A stretch of DNA of 22,604 nt from an uncultured Chromatiaceae bacterium (GTDB lineage: Bacteria > Pseudomonadota > Gammaproteobacteria > Enterobacterales > Alteromonadaceae), in contig CALJUX010000053.1 in the NCBI GenBank assembly GCA_937978655.1, positions 1 through 22,604 of the forward strand, given 5' to 3'. Both the position numbers and the translations under genes were made by a program. This document shows, in pieces, positions 1-6,866 of this stretch (within the stretch, counting starts at the first letter, position 1; each line of letters starts with the position of its first letter). The notes beneath the pieces are model-generated. The model saw nothing but the letters and a program-made list of their open reading frames with translations. It had not been told where the DNA came from and did not search any database.

Positions 1-55
1 AACCATCGACCAACGGATTAAAAGTCCGCTGCTCTACCAGCTGAGCTAATGACCC
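1..55 (-). tRNA. tRNA-Lys (UUU), 5' part, cut by the window edge
   Basis: Read on the minus strand, the sequence starts GGGTCATTAGCTCAGCTGGT, with a typical D-arm. The anticodon stem-loop is GCGGA-CTTTTAA-TCCGT, so the anticodon is UUU. It closely follows the E. coli tRNA-Lys from memory. The variable loop and the first T-arm bases (GGTT) reach the window edge; the T-loop, acceptor 3' strand and CCA lie outside. E. coli also has a lysine tRNA gene directly downstream of cpoB, so the location is conserved. Confidence 0.95.
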
Positions 56-70
56 CTCTCGCGGACGCAT

Positions 71-98
71 ATCTTACTTATTTACACGCGCAGTGCAA
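71..98 (-). promoter_or_regulatory. promoter of the tRNA-Lys gene
   Basis: On the minus strand a -35 box TTGCAC (93-98) and a -10 box TAAGAT (71-76) are 16 bp apart. The bases after the -10 box (ATGCGTCCGC) are GC-rich, as in stringently controlled stable-RNA promoters. The predicted start, about position 64, leaves a leader of only about 9 nt before the tRNA. This fits independent transcription after the cpoB terminator. Confidence 0.6.
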
Positions 99-292
99 CC
101 AAAATCTGGCAAAAACATCGTTTTAGCGAACTGACTGCTTAAAAGACCGGCACTATGGCGAAGAAGTAACTAATTCAGCCGGCGACATCTTTATTGAATG
201 ATTTAAATTGGCTGCGCATCACAGCGCAAAGCGGTACCGATTGAACGCGGAGCAGACGTACAGATTTGACAACTGAGGACAGTGCAGAAACG

Positions 293-316
293 AAAAAACC
301 GCTATGAAGCGGTTTT
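293..316 (-). terminator. rho-independent terminator of the tol-pal operon
   Basis: On the minus strand AAAACCGCT and AGCGGTTTT form a 9-bp stem with a 4-nt loop (TCAT), followed by further T residues. The first stem bases overlap the TAA stop codon of cpoB (315-317), so the terminator is fused to the end of the coding region. Positions 99-292, between it and the tRNA promoter, show no gene or clear signal. Confidence 0.85.
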
Positions 317-1181
317 AACGGGATTCCAATTTGGCTTTTGCGGTGGCCGCAGCCTTGGATTTTGGAAAGCTTTTTATCAGCTGGTTATAATATTTCTTTG
401 CAGCCGCAGCATCATTTTGTTTATCCGCGACTAATCCCAGCTTTAATAATGCGTCCGGAACTTTACTGGAGTTCGGGAACTGTTTGACCACACGCTCATA
501 ATGCGTTTTGGCTTTTGCGAATTCGTTTTTCTGATAATACAACTGCCCAAGCCAATAATGTGACGTTGAGGTGTATTCAGAGTTTGGATAGTTTTTAATG
601 AAATCTTCAAATGCCGGAATAGCGGCCGCATAATTACGGTCTTTCACAACATAGTTGATAGCCTGCTCATAAGCCTGGGCTTCATTGAGCTGACCAGTTG
701 CAGCGACCTGTGGGGTTGGTGCTGCAGATTCCGCTGCAGCAGCCTCATCGGCTGCTACAACGGCTGCAGGATTGCCCGCTGGAACTACGGCTTCTTGCTG
801 CGCCGGTACTGTCGTCTGAGATGACACAGTACCCGCAGCAGCACCACCGAGCCGGCGGTCAATTTCCTGATAGATATCCCGCTGCTGCTGTAATATCTGT
901 TCTAACTTATAGGAGTGCTCTTCCGTTGTTCCGCGTAACTCACTGACTTCAGTCAATAAAGTCTCAAGTTGCTGCTGTGTAGCTAACTGTGCTGCAGCCC
1001 GGGCTTCAACCACACGTTCCAAAGCAGCAAGCCGCTCTGAAACTGAACCACTGCGAACAGTGCTCTGTGTGGCAATCCCCTGACTACTGCTGCGACTCAG
1101 ATCCGCTACAGGAGCAGGATCAGCAGCAACAGCGGCCGCGACCAGGGTTAATACAGCAACAAACGACGTCTTAACGGTCAT
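315..1181 (-). CDS. cpoB: CpoB (YbgF), periplasmic Tol-Pal-associated TPR protein
   Basis: In E. coli CpoB links the Tol machine to the peptidoglycan synthase PBP1B and coordinates outer-membrane constriction with septal wall synthesis. The 288-residue product starts with a signal peptide (about 1-20, cleavage likely after AVAA). A predicted coiled coil rich in Gln, Leu and Glu follows (about 45-110), matching the YbgF trimerisation domain. Then come an Ala/Pro-rich linker (about 112-165) and C-terminal TPR repeats (about 168-285) with the motifs FIKNYPNS, VVKQFPNS and LIKSFPKS, spaced about 37 residues apart. It is the last gene of the operon, 18 bp after pal, with only a weak ribosome site. 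The length is close to the E. coli protein (about 263 residues); the linker is longer. Confidence 0.95.
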   Translation of the reverse strand: MTVKTSFVAVLTLVAAAVAADPAPVADLSRSSSQGIATQSTVRSGSVSERLAALERVVEARAAAQLATQQQLETLLTEVSELRGTTEEHSYKLEQILQQQRDIYQEIDRRLGGAAAGTVSSQTTVPAQQEAVVPAGNPAAVVAADEAAAAESAAPTPQVAATGQLNEAQAYEQAINYVVKDRNYAAAIPAFEDFIKNYPNSEYTSTSHYWLGQLYYQKNEFAKAKTHYERVVKQFPNSSKVPDALLKLGLVADKQNDAAAAKKYYNQLIKSFPKSKAAATAKAKLESR

Positions 1182-1199
1182 GCAAACTCACAACTTAAA

Positions 1200-1706
1200 T
1201 TAGTAAACCAGAACAGCGCGACGGTTTTTAGCGAATGACTCTTCGGTGTTGCCAGCATCAACTGGTTTTTCTTCACCGTAGCTCACTACAGACATCTGAC
1301 CAGCAGCAACACCCAGGTTTTCCAGGTATTTCTGAACTGACTGACCACGACGCTCGCCCAGTGCGATGTTGTACTCTGGAGTACCACGAGCATCAGTGTG
1401 ACCTTCGATAGTAACAGAGATAGTAGTGCGAGCGCGCAGGAATGCAGCGTGCGCGTCCAGAACTGAAGCGAATTCAGAACGGATGTCAGACTTGTCGAAG
1501 TCGAAATAAATAGTGTTTTGCTGACGCAGGGCTTCTAATTGCTGACGCAGTTGTTCTGCATCGCTCAGGCCTTGATCGGCAACTACTGGCTGAGTAGCGT
1601 TTGCGTTTGCATCGCCAGCGTCAGTTTCATTGTTAGAGCTACATGCAGCTAAAGTCAGCACTGGCACAGCAACTAACAAACCTTTTAAAACTTTATTTAA
1701 GTTCAT
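1200..1706 (-). CDS. pal: Pal, peptidoglycan-associated outer-membrane lipoprotein
   Basis: Pal is anchored in the outer membrane by lipidation and binds the diaminopimelate peptide of peptidoglycan. With TolA and TolB it draws the outer membrane inward at the division site. The 168-residue product has a lipoprotein signal with lipobox LAAC (Cys22) and a short Asn/Asp/Ala-rich linker. An OmpA-like domain follows (about 60-168), with FDFDKSDIR, the peptidoglycan-binding stretch EGHTDARGTPEYN and the NRRAVLVY end. The start has a good ribosome site (AAGGA, about 8 nt upstream). It lies 42 bp after tolB and 18 bp before cpoB. Confidence 0.97.
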   Translation of the reverse strand: MNLNKVLKGLLVAVPVLTLAACSSNNETDAGDANANATQPVVADQGLSDAEQLRQQLEALRQQNTIYFDFDKSDIRSEFASVLDAHAAFLRARTTISVTIEGHTDARGTPEYNIALGERRGQSVQKYLENLGVAAGQMSVVSYGEEKPVDAGNTEESFAKNRRAVLVY

Positions 1707-1748
1707 GATGTTGTCCTTAGTATTACGATTTAACCAAATTTTTGTATT

Positions 1749-3104
1749 TTATAAAAACGGCGACCATGCCGGTGATTTCACGCGGCCATTGGTAGCTGGC
1801 AACCTTGCTTTAAAGCGACCATCCATGGACACCAGTGCCAGTACTTGGGTATTACTACCATGCAAAGTACTATAGATAATCATTGAGCCGTTTGGCGCAA
1901 TGCTCGGTGACTCGTCCAGGTAAGTCCGTGTCAGCACTTGCATAAACTTAGTAGTTCTATCCATGCGGGCGATATTATACTGACCGTTTGTCCGGTTTAC
2001 CATAACTATTGCTTGACCATTTGGCGTATATTTGCCTGCCAGGTTCATTTCGCCCTCAAAAGTAACCCGGGAAACCTGGTTTGACCCCAACTCTACAGAA
2101 TAAAGTTGTGGACGGCCGCCGCGCTCAGATGAAAATAAAATGCTTTTTCCATCCGGTGCCCAGGTAGGTTCTACATCAATTGCCCGGTGTGGTGCAACTT
2201 TAGTTAATGCTTTTGACGCAATATCCATCACGTAAATTTCTGAATTGCCATCTTTTGACAACGTCATCGCCATTTTCCGACCATCCGGCGACCACACCGG
2301 CGAACCATTGATCCCTTTAAATGACGTCAGAATACTACGACGGGCGGTATACACATCCTGAATATAAATCTGCGATTGTTTGCGCTCAAAAGTGACATAC
2401 GCAAGTTTGGTCCCATCCGGCGACCAGCTTGGCGACATCAGCGGCTCTTTCGCGCGTAACAATACCTGCTCATTCTCGCCGTCATAATCAGCGACCACTA
2501 ACTGATAACGATATTCCTGCCGGTCACGCACCAACACATATGCAATTTTTGTTGAGAATGCGCCACGCTCACCAGTCAGTTTTTCATAAATCACATCGCT
2601 CATCCGGTGGGCATACTGCCGGAATTGCTTCCCGGTAATAGTAATTTCGCTGGCGTGCAGAATATGATTTGTGCCGCCGACAATCCGGCCCGCTGCATTC
2701 ATCATTGGCTGGCCAACGCCACCTTTTGCTTTGACCACATCAACCAGTTCATAACTGACAGTGTAACGGTCCATCCCGACTTCTTTGATGGTTCCCATCA
2801 CTACGGCTTCGACACCGGTTTTATCCCAGACCGCAGCATTAAACTGGCTGCTGTTCTGCGGCTGTTGCGGCATCCGCATCGCGTTGATTGGATTGAATTT
2901 ACCGCTGCGCATCAAATCTGCGGAGACAATTTGACCAATGTCCTGATTCGGTTTTGTCGCCCCGACAAATGCAAAAGGGACAATCGCGACCGGACGAGCA
3001 CTGTCGACACCTTCGGTAATAATAATTTCCAATGAAGCCTGTGCACAGCTGACCATAAAAGCTGCGGCGACCATCATTGACTTCGCAATCCATCTGAAAT
3101 TCAT
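1749..3104 (-). CDS. tolB: TolB, periplasmic beta-propeller of the Tol-Pal system
   Basis: TolB shuttles in the periplasm, binding Pal through its propeller and TolA through its mature N-terminus. The 451-residue product has a signal peptide ending near CAQA (residue 23). The mature protein begins with the TolB box (LEIIITEGVD). A mixed alpha/beta N-terminal domain runs to about residue 165, and a six-bladed propeller follows. The blades carry WSPDG-type repeats: PSWSPDGTKLAY, PVWSPDGRKMAM, PTWAPDGKSILF, KYTPNGQAIVM and PSIAPNGSMIIY. The length matches the family (about 430). It starts 15 bp after tolA and is followed by pal. Confidence 0.97.
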   Translation of the reverse strand: MNFRWIAKSMMVAAAFMVSCAQASLEIIITEGVDSARPVAIVPFAFVGATKPNQDIGQIVSADLMRSGKFNPINAMRMPQQPQNSSQFNAAVWDKTGVEAVVMGTIKEVGMDRYTVSYELVDVVKAKGGVGQPMMNAAGRIVGGTNHILHASEITITGKQFRQYAHRMSDVIYEKLTGERGAFSTKIAYVLVRDRQEYRYQLVVADYDGENEQVLLRAKEPLMSPSWSPDGTKLAYVTFERKQSQIYIQDVYTARRSILTSFKGINGSPVWSPDGRKMAMTLSKDGNSEIYVMDIASKALTKVAPHRAIDVEPTWAPDGKSILFSSERGGRPQLYSVELGSNQVSRVTFEGEMNLAGKYTPNGQAIVMVNRTNGQYNIARMDRTTKFMQVLTRTYLDESPSIAPNGSMIIYSTLHGSNTQVLALVSMDGRFKARLPATNGRVKSPAWSPFL

Positions 3105-3119
3105 AAAGTCTCGTCTCTG

Positions 3120-4067
3120 TTATTTCTTAAACGGTAATTTCAATTCACGGAATTCCTGATTTAAGTCAGGATCTTCCGGCATAGGGAAACGACCAACCCG
3201 GTTAATCGCATTCACCGCTGCATTACAGACACCAGCATCTCCGCCCACCACATTCAGGCTGGTCACAAATCCATTGCTGGCTAACTTTAGTTCAATCACA
3301 CATTCTTTGCCGTTCATTGTGTCATCGGTAAACCAGCTTTGCCGCACCCGTTCGACAATCATCGCGACGTAACGTTGCTTTTCAGTCAACAACTGGCCCT
3401 GGCGCGCGGCCCGTCGTGCTTCATCTGCCTCTTCCGCCAGCTCATCTTCCAGCATCATTTCTTCCGCGGCCTGATCAAGCGCTTGCTTACGCTGCTTTTC
3501 TTCCGCTTTTTTCTTTTTCAGCGCTTCGGCTTTTTTCTTTGCTTCTGCGGCTTTTTTCTTTTTCAGTTCTTCTTCTTTCTTTTTCTTGGCTAATTCTTCT
3601 TTCTTTTTCTTTTCAGCTTCTGTTTTTTTCCGCTCTTCTTCTTTTTTCTGTTTATCCAGCTTCTCTTGTTCTTTTTTCTTTTTCAAAGCCAGATCAGCTT
3701 CTTGTTTCTTCTTTTTGGCTTCTTCTTGCTTTTTCCGGACCTGAATTTCCTTTTCCTGCTGAAGTTTTCGCTCTTCTTCCTGCTTCTGCAGTTCTTCCTG
3801 CGGATCTTCTTCAGGCTCTTCCGGCTTTGGTTCCGGCTTCGGAGGTTCTTTTTTCGGCTCAGGCTTTTTGCGTGTCGGTTTGTCTGCTTCTTTGAGGTTG
3901 GGGTTTTCGACGACACTGGCCTGCAACGGCGCATTCGACGCCGAGTACAGCGGCACTACTATTACTTCATTTTTATCAAAAAAGCTGAAGTTGATAAACA
4001 ACGCCAGCAGCAAAGCAAGATGCAGAGACGCTGATATCTGCAGCGCCTTTTTAAACGCCGGTTCCAT
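3120..4067 (-). CDS. tolA: TolA, inner-membrane-anchored energy-transducing protein
   Basis: TolA spans the periplasm and transmits TolQR-driven force to TolB-Pal. The 315-residue product has a short cytoplasmic start and one membrane helix (about 11-30) with the conserved Ser-x3-His pattern (S12, H16) used to contact TolQ. A Pro/Lys/Glu stretch (about 60-90) precedes a long charged helix of Lys, Glu and Ala (about 90-220). The globular domain III (about 226-315) has two cysteines (C256, C281), as expected for the conserved disulfide. The helix is more lysine-rich than in E. coli, and it makes the coding strand almost pure purine over several hundred bases. The gap to tolR is 1 bp, so translation is probably coupled. 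Confidence 0.96.
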   Translation of the reverse strand: MEPAFKKALQISASLHLALLLALFINFSFFDKNEVIVVPLYSASNAPLQASVVENPNLKEADKPTRKKPEPKKEPPKPEPKPEEPEEDPQEELQKQEEERKLQQEKEIQVRKKQEEAKKKKQEADLALKKKKEQEKLDKQKKEEERKKTEAEKKKKEELAKKKKEEELKKKKAAEAKKKAEALKKKKAEEKQRKQALDQAAEEMMLEDELAEEADEARRAARQGQLLTEKQRYVAMIVERVRQSWFTDDTMNGKECVIELKLASNGFVTSLNVVGGDAGVCNAAVNAINRVGRFPMPEDPDLNQEFRELKLPFKK

Positions 4068-4068
4068 C

Positions 4069-4500
4069 TTACTTCGACTCCACGTCTTCAGTCATCAGAC
4101 CGACCGCGGGGGCGCCAGCTTCCTTTAACATATTCAGTAAATGGATGACAGAGTTGTAGTCAACCCGGCCGTCCGCTTTGATGATCACCTGAGTACCGGG
4201 TTCAATCGTCAGGGTGCTCATCACTTCGGCCTGCAACGCTTCGGCGTTAAAAGGGCCTTTTTGCACGCTGTCTTTTTCGAAGTAATACAACCCGGCTTCA
4301 TCGATCGTCGCAACAATGGGCGTTTTATTATCTTTCATCTGCTCAATCGGCTCTGCCTTGGATTTTGGCAGCTCCACTTTTACACCCTGAGTGATAATCG
4401 GCGTGGTCACCATAAAGATCACCATCAGCACCAACATCACATCGATGTAAGGCACCACGTTGATTTCAGCCACCATGCGGCGTTTTTTACGCACATACAT
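4069..4500 (-). CDS. tolR: TolR, proton-channel subunit of the Tol motor
   Basis: TolR is an ExbD/TolR-family inner-membrane protein that forms the ion pathway with TolQ. The 143-residue product has a basic cytoplasmic start (RKKRR), then AEINVVPYIDVMLVLMVIF. Asp20 in the single membrane helix is the family's essential proton-binding acid (Asp23 in E. coli). The periplasmic domain follows (about 40-143), with the usual QVIIKADGRVDYNSV stretch. The start codon shares one base with the tolQ stop (TGATG), a classic coupled junction; a GGAG lies about 10 nt upstream. Confidence 0.97.
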   Translation of the reverse strand: MYVRKKRRMVAEINVVPYIDVMLVLMVIFMVTTPIITQGVKVELPKSKAEPIEQMKDNKTPIVATIDEAGLYYFEKDSVQKGPFNAEALQAEVMSTLTIEPGTQVIIKADGRVDYNSVIHLLNMLKEAGAPAVGLMTEDVESK

Positions 4501-5186
4501 CAGTGACTGTCTCCGCTGCTGACGGCCTGGCGATGCAGGATATTAGAGAACTCTTCCACAAAGTTGGCATAAGAGTTTTCCAGCTGTTCAACGCTGTGAG
4601 AGAACTTGTTGTATGCAATAACGGCAGGAATGGCCGCGAACAGACCAATGGCCGTTGCGATCAGCGCTTCGGCAATAGGCGGTGCCACCATAGCCAGCGT
4701 GGCTTGCTGCACTGCACCTAATGCCATAAATGCGTTCATGATGCCCCAGACCGTTCCAAACAAACCGATGTAAGGGCTGATCGAGCCAACAGTAGCCAAA
4801 AATGGTAAATGCGTTTCCAGCCGTTCAACTTCGCGGGATAAGCCAACGCGCATGGCCCGCTGAGTGCCTTCCATCACAGCGCCCGGCGAGCGCGCCGACG
4901 TTTTGTGTAAACGGGCAAATTCTTTAAAACCAGCCTTAAACAACGATTCCATACCGGTTACTGTCGCACGTGCGCTGACTTCGTTATAAAGTTTTGATAA
5001 GTCAATCCCAGACCAGAACCGGTCTTCGAACTTACGGCTTTCGTCCAGCGCCTGGCTCAGTGCTTTATTGCGCTGAATAATCATGGCCCAAGACACAATA
5101 GAAGCGGACATCAGTATCAGCATCACAATTTTTACGACGATACTGGCTTCGAGAATAAGACTTAGGACTGAAAGCTGGCCTGCCAC
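4500..5186 (-). CDS. tolQ: TolQ, MotA/TolQ/ExbB-family motor subunit
   Basis: TolQ is a three-helix inner-membrane protein forming the pentameric stator around TolR and TolA. The 228-residue product has a first membrane helix near 15-37. The conserved block LETHLPFLATVGSISPYIGL leads into the second helix, and EALIATAIGLFAAIPAVIAYN forms the third; the Thr and Pro residues of the ion path are in place. The start is GTG (5184-5186) with AGAGGTG 7-8 nt upstream; the N-terminus aligns with E. coli TolQ, which supports it. It is the first gene of the operon here: the usual upstream ybgC is missing and the promoter is immediately 5'. Confidence 0.97.
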   Translation of the reverse strand: MAGQLSVLSLILEASIVVKIVMLILMSASIVSWAMIIQRNKALSQALDESRKFEDRFWSGIDLSKLYNEVSARATVTGMESLFKAGFKEFARLHKTSARSPGAVMEGTQRAMRVGLSREVERLETHLPFLATVGSISPYIGLFGTVWGIMNAFMALGAVQQATLAMVAPPIAEALIATAIGLFAAIPAVIAYNKFSHSVEQLENSYANFVEEFSNILHRQAVSSGDSH

Positions 5187-5233
5187 CGGGAAACACCTCT
5201 GAACATCTGAAAAAGGCTAGAAATTTGGGCGCT

Positions 5234-5262
5234 ATGATATTGGACACCCGTGCTTAACTCAA
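5234..5262 (-). promoter_or_regulatory. tolQ promoter (tol-pal operon)
   Basis: On the minus strand the -35 box is TTGAGT (5257-5262) and the -10 box is TATCAT (5234-5239), with an optimal 17-bp spacer. The predicted start near 5227 gives a leader of about 40 nt to the GTG of tolQ. The AGCGCCC after the -10 box is a GC-rich discriminator. Because ruvB has its own terminator, this is the best candidate for the operon's main promoter. Confidence 0.65.
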
Positions 5263-5500
5263 CAGCACACTGTCGGCAATTGTAAAAATATTTCAGGACC
5301 GACCCGCACCGACCCGGCTTGTGTCCTTTCTGGACGCAGAGGTTGGGCTAAAGTTCCTGAATCCACGATGAACTCCCGAAAAACAACGACCAATGGCAAT
5401 TTTCTGCCGCCGCAACTGTCAGTACTTTATTTAATGCCAGTATTGGTCTTACCAATTTCAAAACTCCCTGAAGGGCGCGAAATTTAAGGATACAACTCCT

Positions 5501-5539
5501 TACAACTTAATATTCATGAATAATGAATTAATATTCTCA
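5501..5539. promoter_or_regulatory. possible tandem ARG boxes (ArgR operator)
   Basis: The ARG box consensus is 18 bp, WNTGAATWWWWATTCANW, and operators usually hold two boxes 3 bp apart. The second box here (5522-5539) matches 9 of the 10 fixed positions (TGAAT-TAAT-ATTCT). The first (5501-5518) has a perfect right half (ATTCA) but a poor left half, and the spacing is exactly 3 bp. The stretch also holds the palindrome TATTCATGAATA (5510-5521). It is AT-rich, so chance resemblance is possible, and no arginine gene lies nearby. Confidence 0.3.
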
Positions 5540-5575
5540 TTAGAATTTTTAATCTGAATGGGCAATTTTTCTCGT

Positions 5576-5604
5576 TTGAAGTAAATGTTCTAAATCCATA
5601 AACT
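5576..5604 (+). promoter_or_regulatory. possible promoter of the plus-strand transcript
   Basis: A -35 box TTGAAG (5576-5581) and a -10 box TAAACT (5599-5604) lie 17 bp apart; each matches 4 of 6 consensus bases. The predicted start is near 5611. The only downstream plus-strand signal is the terminator at 5756-5780, which gives it a purpose. Confidence 0.4.
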
Positions 5605-5610
5605 GCGCAG

Positions 5611-5780
5611 CGTGTTCTCCACTAGCGCAACGGTCCGGACCGAGGGTTTTGGATTGTAGTGAAGTTCACAGAGCGATTGGGTGATTGCTTCAATCACCGG
5701 GTTGCTCAGCATGTTCCCTGGATTTTTTGAGGTCTTACTTCAACTTGTTGCATTGCCCGCTCTCTGAGCGGGTTTTTTTT
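5611..5780 (+). ncRNA. candidate structured small RNA, about 170 nt
   Basis: The stretch runs from a plausible promoter start to a strong intrinsic terminator and contains a 12-bp palindrome (5631-5642) and a perfect 8-bp hairpin GGTGATTG-CTT-CAATCACC (5680-5698). No plus-strand protein gene lies upstream that the terminator could serve: the genes on both sides are on the minus strand. I do not recognise a known RNA family. A weak 28-codon reading frame starts at GTG 5681 and stops at 5767 inside the terminator, encoding a hydrophobic peptide, so the transcript could instead be a small mRNA. The 5' end is a guess from the promoter. Confidence 0.4.
5756..5780 (+). terminator. rho-independent terminator, plus strand, no annotated gene upstream
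   Basis: CCCGCTC and GAGCGGG form a perfect 7-bp GC-rich stem with a 3-nt loop (TCT), followed by eight T residues (5773-5780). This is a textbook terminator on the plus strand. Read in the other direction it has no T tract, so it is unlikely to serve ruvB. Confidence 0.85.
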
Positions 5781-5803
5781 GCCTGAAATTCAACGATATG
5801 AAC

Positions 5804-5827
5804 AAAAAGCCAGCGCAGCCGCTGGCT
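5804..5827 (-). terminator. rho-independent terminator of yebC-ruvCAB
   Basis: On the minus strand AGCCAGC and GCTGGCT form a 7-bp stem with a 6-nt loop (GGCTGC), followed by TTTTG. It begins 10 bp after the ruvB stop codon. It separates ruvB transcription from tolQ, so tol-pal should have its own promoter. Confidence 0.75.
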
Positions 5828-5837
5828 GGCGCTGCGC

Positions 5838-6854
5838 TTAGCTGTCCTGAGCGGGCAAGTCAAATCCAAAGTGGCGATAGGCATGCGCTGACACGATCCG
5901 GCCCCGTGGGGTGCGCTGAATAAAACCTTGTTGGATCAGGTAAGGCTCGATCACATCTTCAATCGTTTCTTTCTCTTCGCCAATAGCCGCCGCTAAATTG
6001 TCCAGCCCTACCGGACCGCCCATGAATTTTTCAATAATGGCCAGCATCAGCTTGCGATCCATGTAATCAAAGCCATGCGCGTCGACGTCCACCATCAGCA
6101 ACGCCTGGTTGGCAATATCCACATCCACTTTGCCCTCAGATTTTACTTGTGCATAATCCCGAACCCGGCGTAACAGACGATTGGCGATACGCGGTGTGCC
6201 ACGGGAGCGGCGGGCGATCTCTGTGGCGGCAGCAAGATCCAGCGGCAAATTCAGGAAATCCGCCGAGCGCTGCACAATAAGTGCAAGCTCAGCTGTTTTA
6301 TAAAATTCCAGCCGCTGCACGATGCCAAAACGATCACGCAGCGGCGAAGTCAGGGCACCGGCGCGGGTGGTAGCGCCGACCAGGGTAAAAGGTGGCAAAT
6401 CCAGTTTGATCGAACGTGCAGCCGGGCCTTCCCCGATCATAATGTCCAGCTGATAGTCTTCCATCGCCGGATAGAGAATTTCTTCGACTACCGGACTTAA
6501 CCGGTGAATTTCGTCGATAAACAACACATCATTCGGTTCGAGATTAGTCAGCAGCGCCGCCAAATCGCCGGCCTTTTCCAGTACAGGTCCGGAGGTTTGT
6601 TTGATGTTGACACCCATTTCGTTGGCGACAATCATCGCCAGTGTGGTTTTGCCAAGCCCAGGCGGGCCAAAGATTAACAAGTGATCCAGGGGCTCTCCCC
6701 TGCCGCGCGCCGCTTCGATAAAAATCGCCATCTGCGCCCGGACGTGATCCTGGCCGGTGTAGTCGGCCAGTGATTTGGGCCGGATAGCCCTGTCTATCAC
6801 TTCCTCTTCAATCCGGGCCGTAGGCGCTACCAGCCGATCCGCTTCAATCATCAT
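5838..6854 (-). CDS. ruvB: RuvB, Holliday junction branch-migration ATPase
   Basis: RuvB forms hexameric AAA+ rings that pump DNA through the RuvA-bound Holliday junction during recombination repair. The 338-residue product has Walker A GPPGLGKT (63-70), Walker B with DEIH (114-117), a sensor stretch GATTRAGAL, the arginine-finger region SPLRDRFG, and a C-terminal winged helix ending in TPRGR and HFGFDLP. The start is a double ATG; E. coli RuvB begins at the equivalent of the second Met (MIEADRL), so the true start may be 6851. AAAGG lies a few bases upstream. It is 12 bp after ruvA. Confidence 0.97.
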   Translation of the reverse strand: MMIEADRLVAPTARIEEEVIDRAIRPKSLADYTGQDHVRAQMAIFIEAARGRGEPLDHLLIFGPPGLGKTTLAMIVANEMGVNIKQTSGPVLEKAGDLAALLTNLEPNDVLFIDEIHRLSPVVEEILYPAMEDYQLDIMIGEGPAARSIKLDLPPFTLVGATTRAGALTSPLRDRFGIVQRLEFYKTAELALIVQRSADFLNLPLDLAAATEIARRSRGTPRIANRLLRRVRDYAQVKSEGKVDVDIANQALLMVDVDAHGFDYMDRKLMLAIIEKFMGGPVGLDNLAAAIGEEKETIEDVIEPYLIQQGFIQRTPRGRIVSAHAYRHFGFDLPAQDS

Positions 6855-6866
6855 TCAGGCCTTTTG

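Larger units (their letters stand above)
5187..5837. other. 650-bp intergenic region in the usual place of ybgC
   Basis: No frame gives a convincing protein, and no frame resembles YbgC (I looked for its hot-dog-fold motifs around Tyr-x-Asp-Thr-Asp). What is visible, from left to right: the tolQ promoter (5234-5262); a tandem ACCGACCC repeat (5299-5315); an inverted repeat ATTGGT-CTT-ACCAAT (5443-5457); an inverted repeat TAAGGA-TACAAC-TCCTTA (about 5485-5502); an AT-rich stretch with ArgR-like boxes (5501-5539); a plus-strand promoter (5576-5604); a 12-bp palindrome CGGTCCGGACCG (5631-5642); a hairpin (5680-5698); and two terminators facing each other (5756-5780 and 5804-5827). Confidence 0.8.

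Noticed and set aside
3339..4034. Plus-strand open frames rich in Phe and Leu opposite tolA
   Set aside because: They are antisense shadows of the Lys/Glu-rich TolA helix (AAG/GAA read as CTT/TTC), with no start signals or family similarity.
5299..5315. Tandem ACCGACCC repeat upstream of tolQ
   Set aside because: There are only two copies, 10 bp apart, with no sign of an iteron array or an origin. It is too little to call a functional repeat.
5259..5366. 35-codon minus-strand frame starting GTG with GGGAG upstream, before tolQ
   Set aside because: The ribosome site is good, but the frame overlaps the -35 box of the tolQ promoter, has no recognisable features, and would need a transcript from further upstream. 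It is kept only as a remote leader-peptide possibility.
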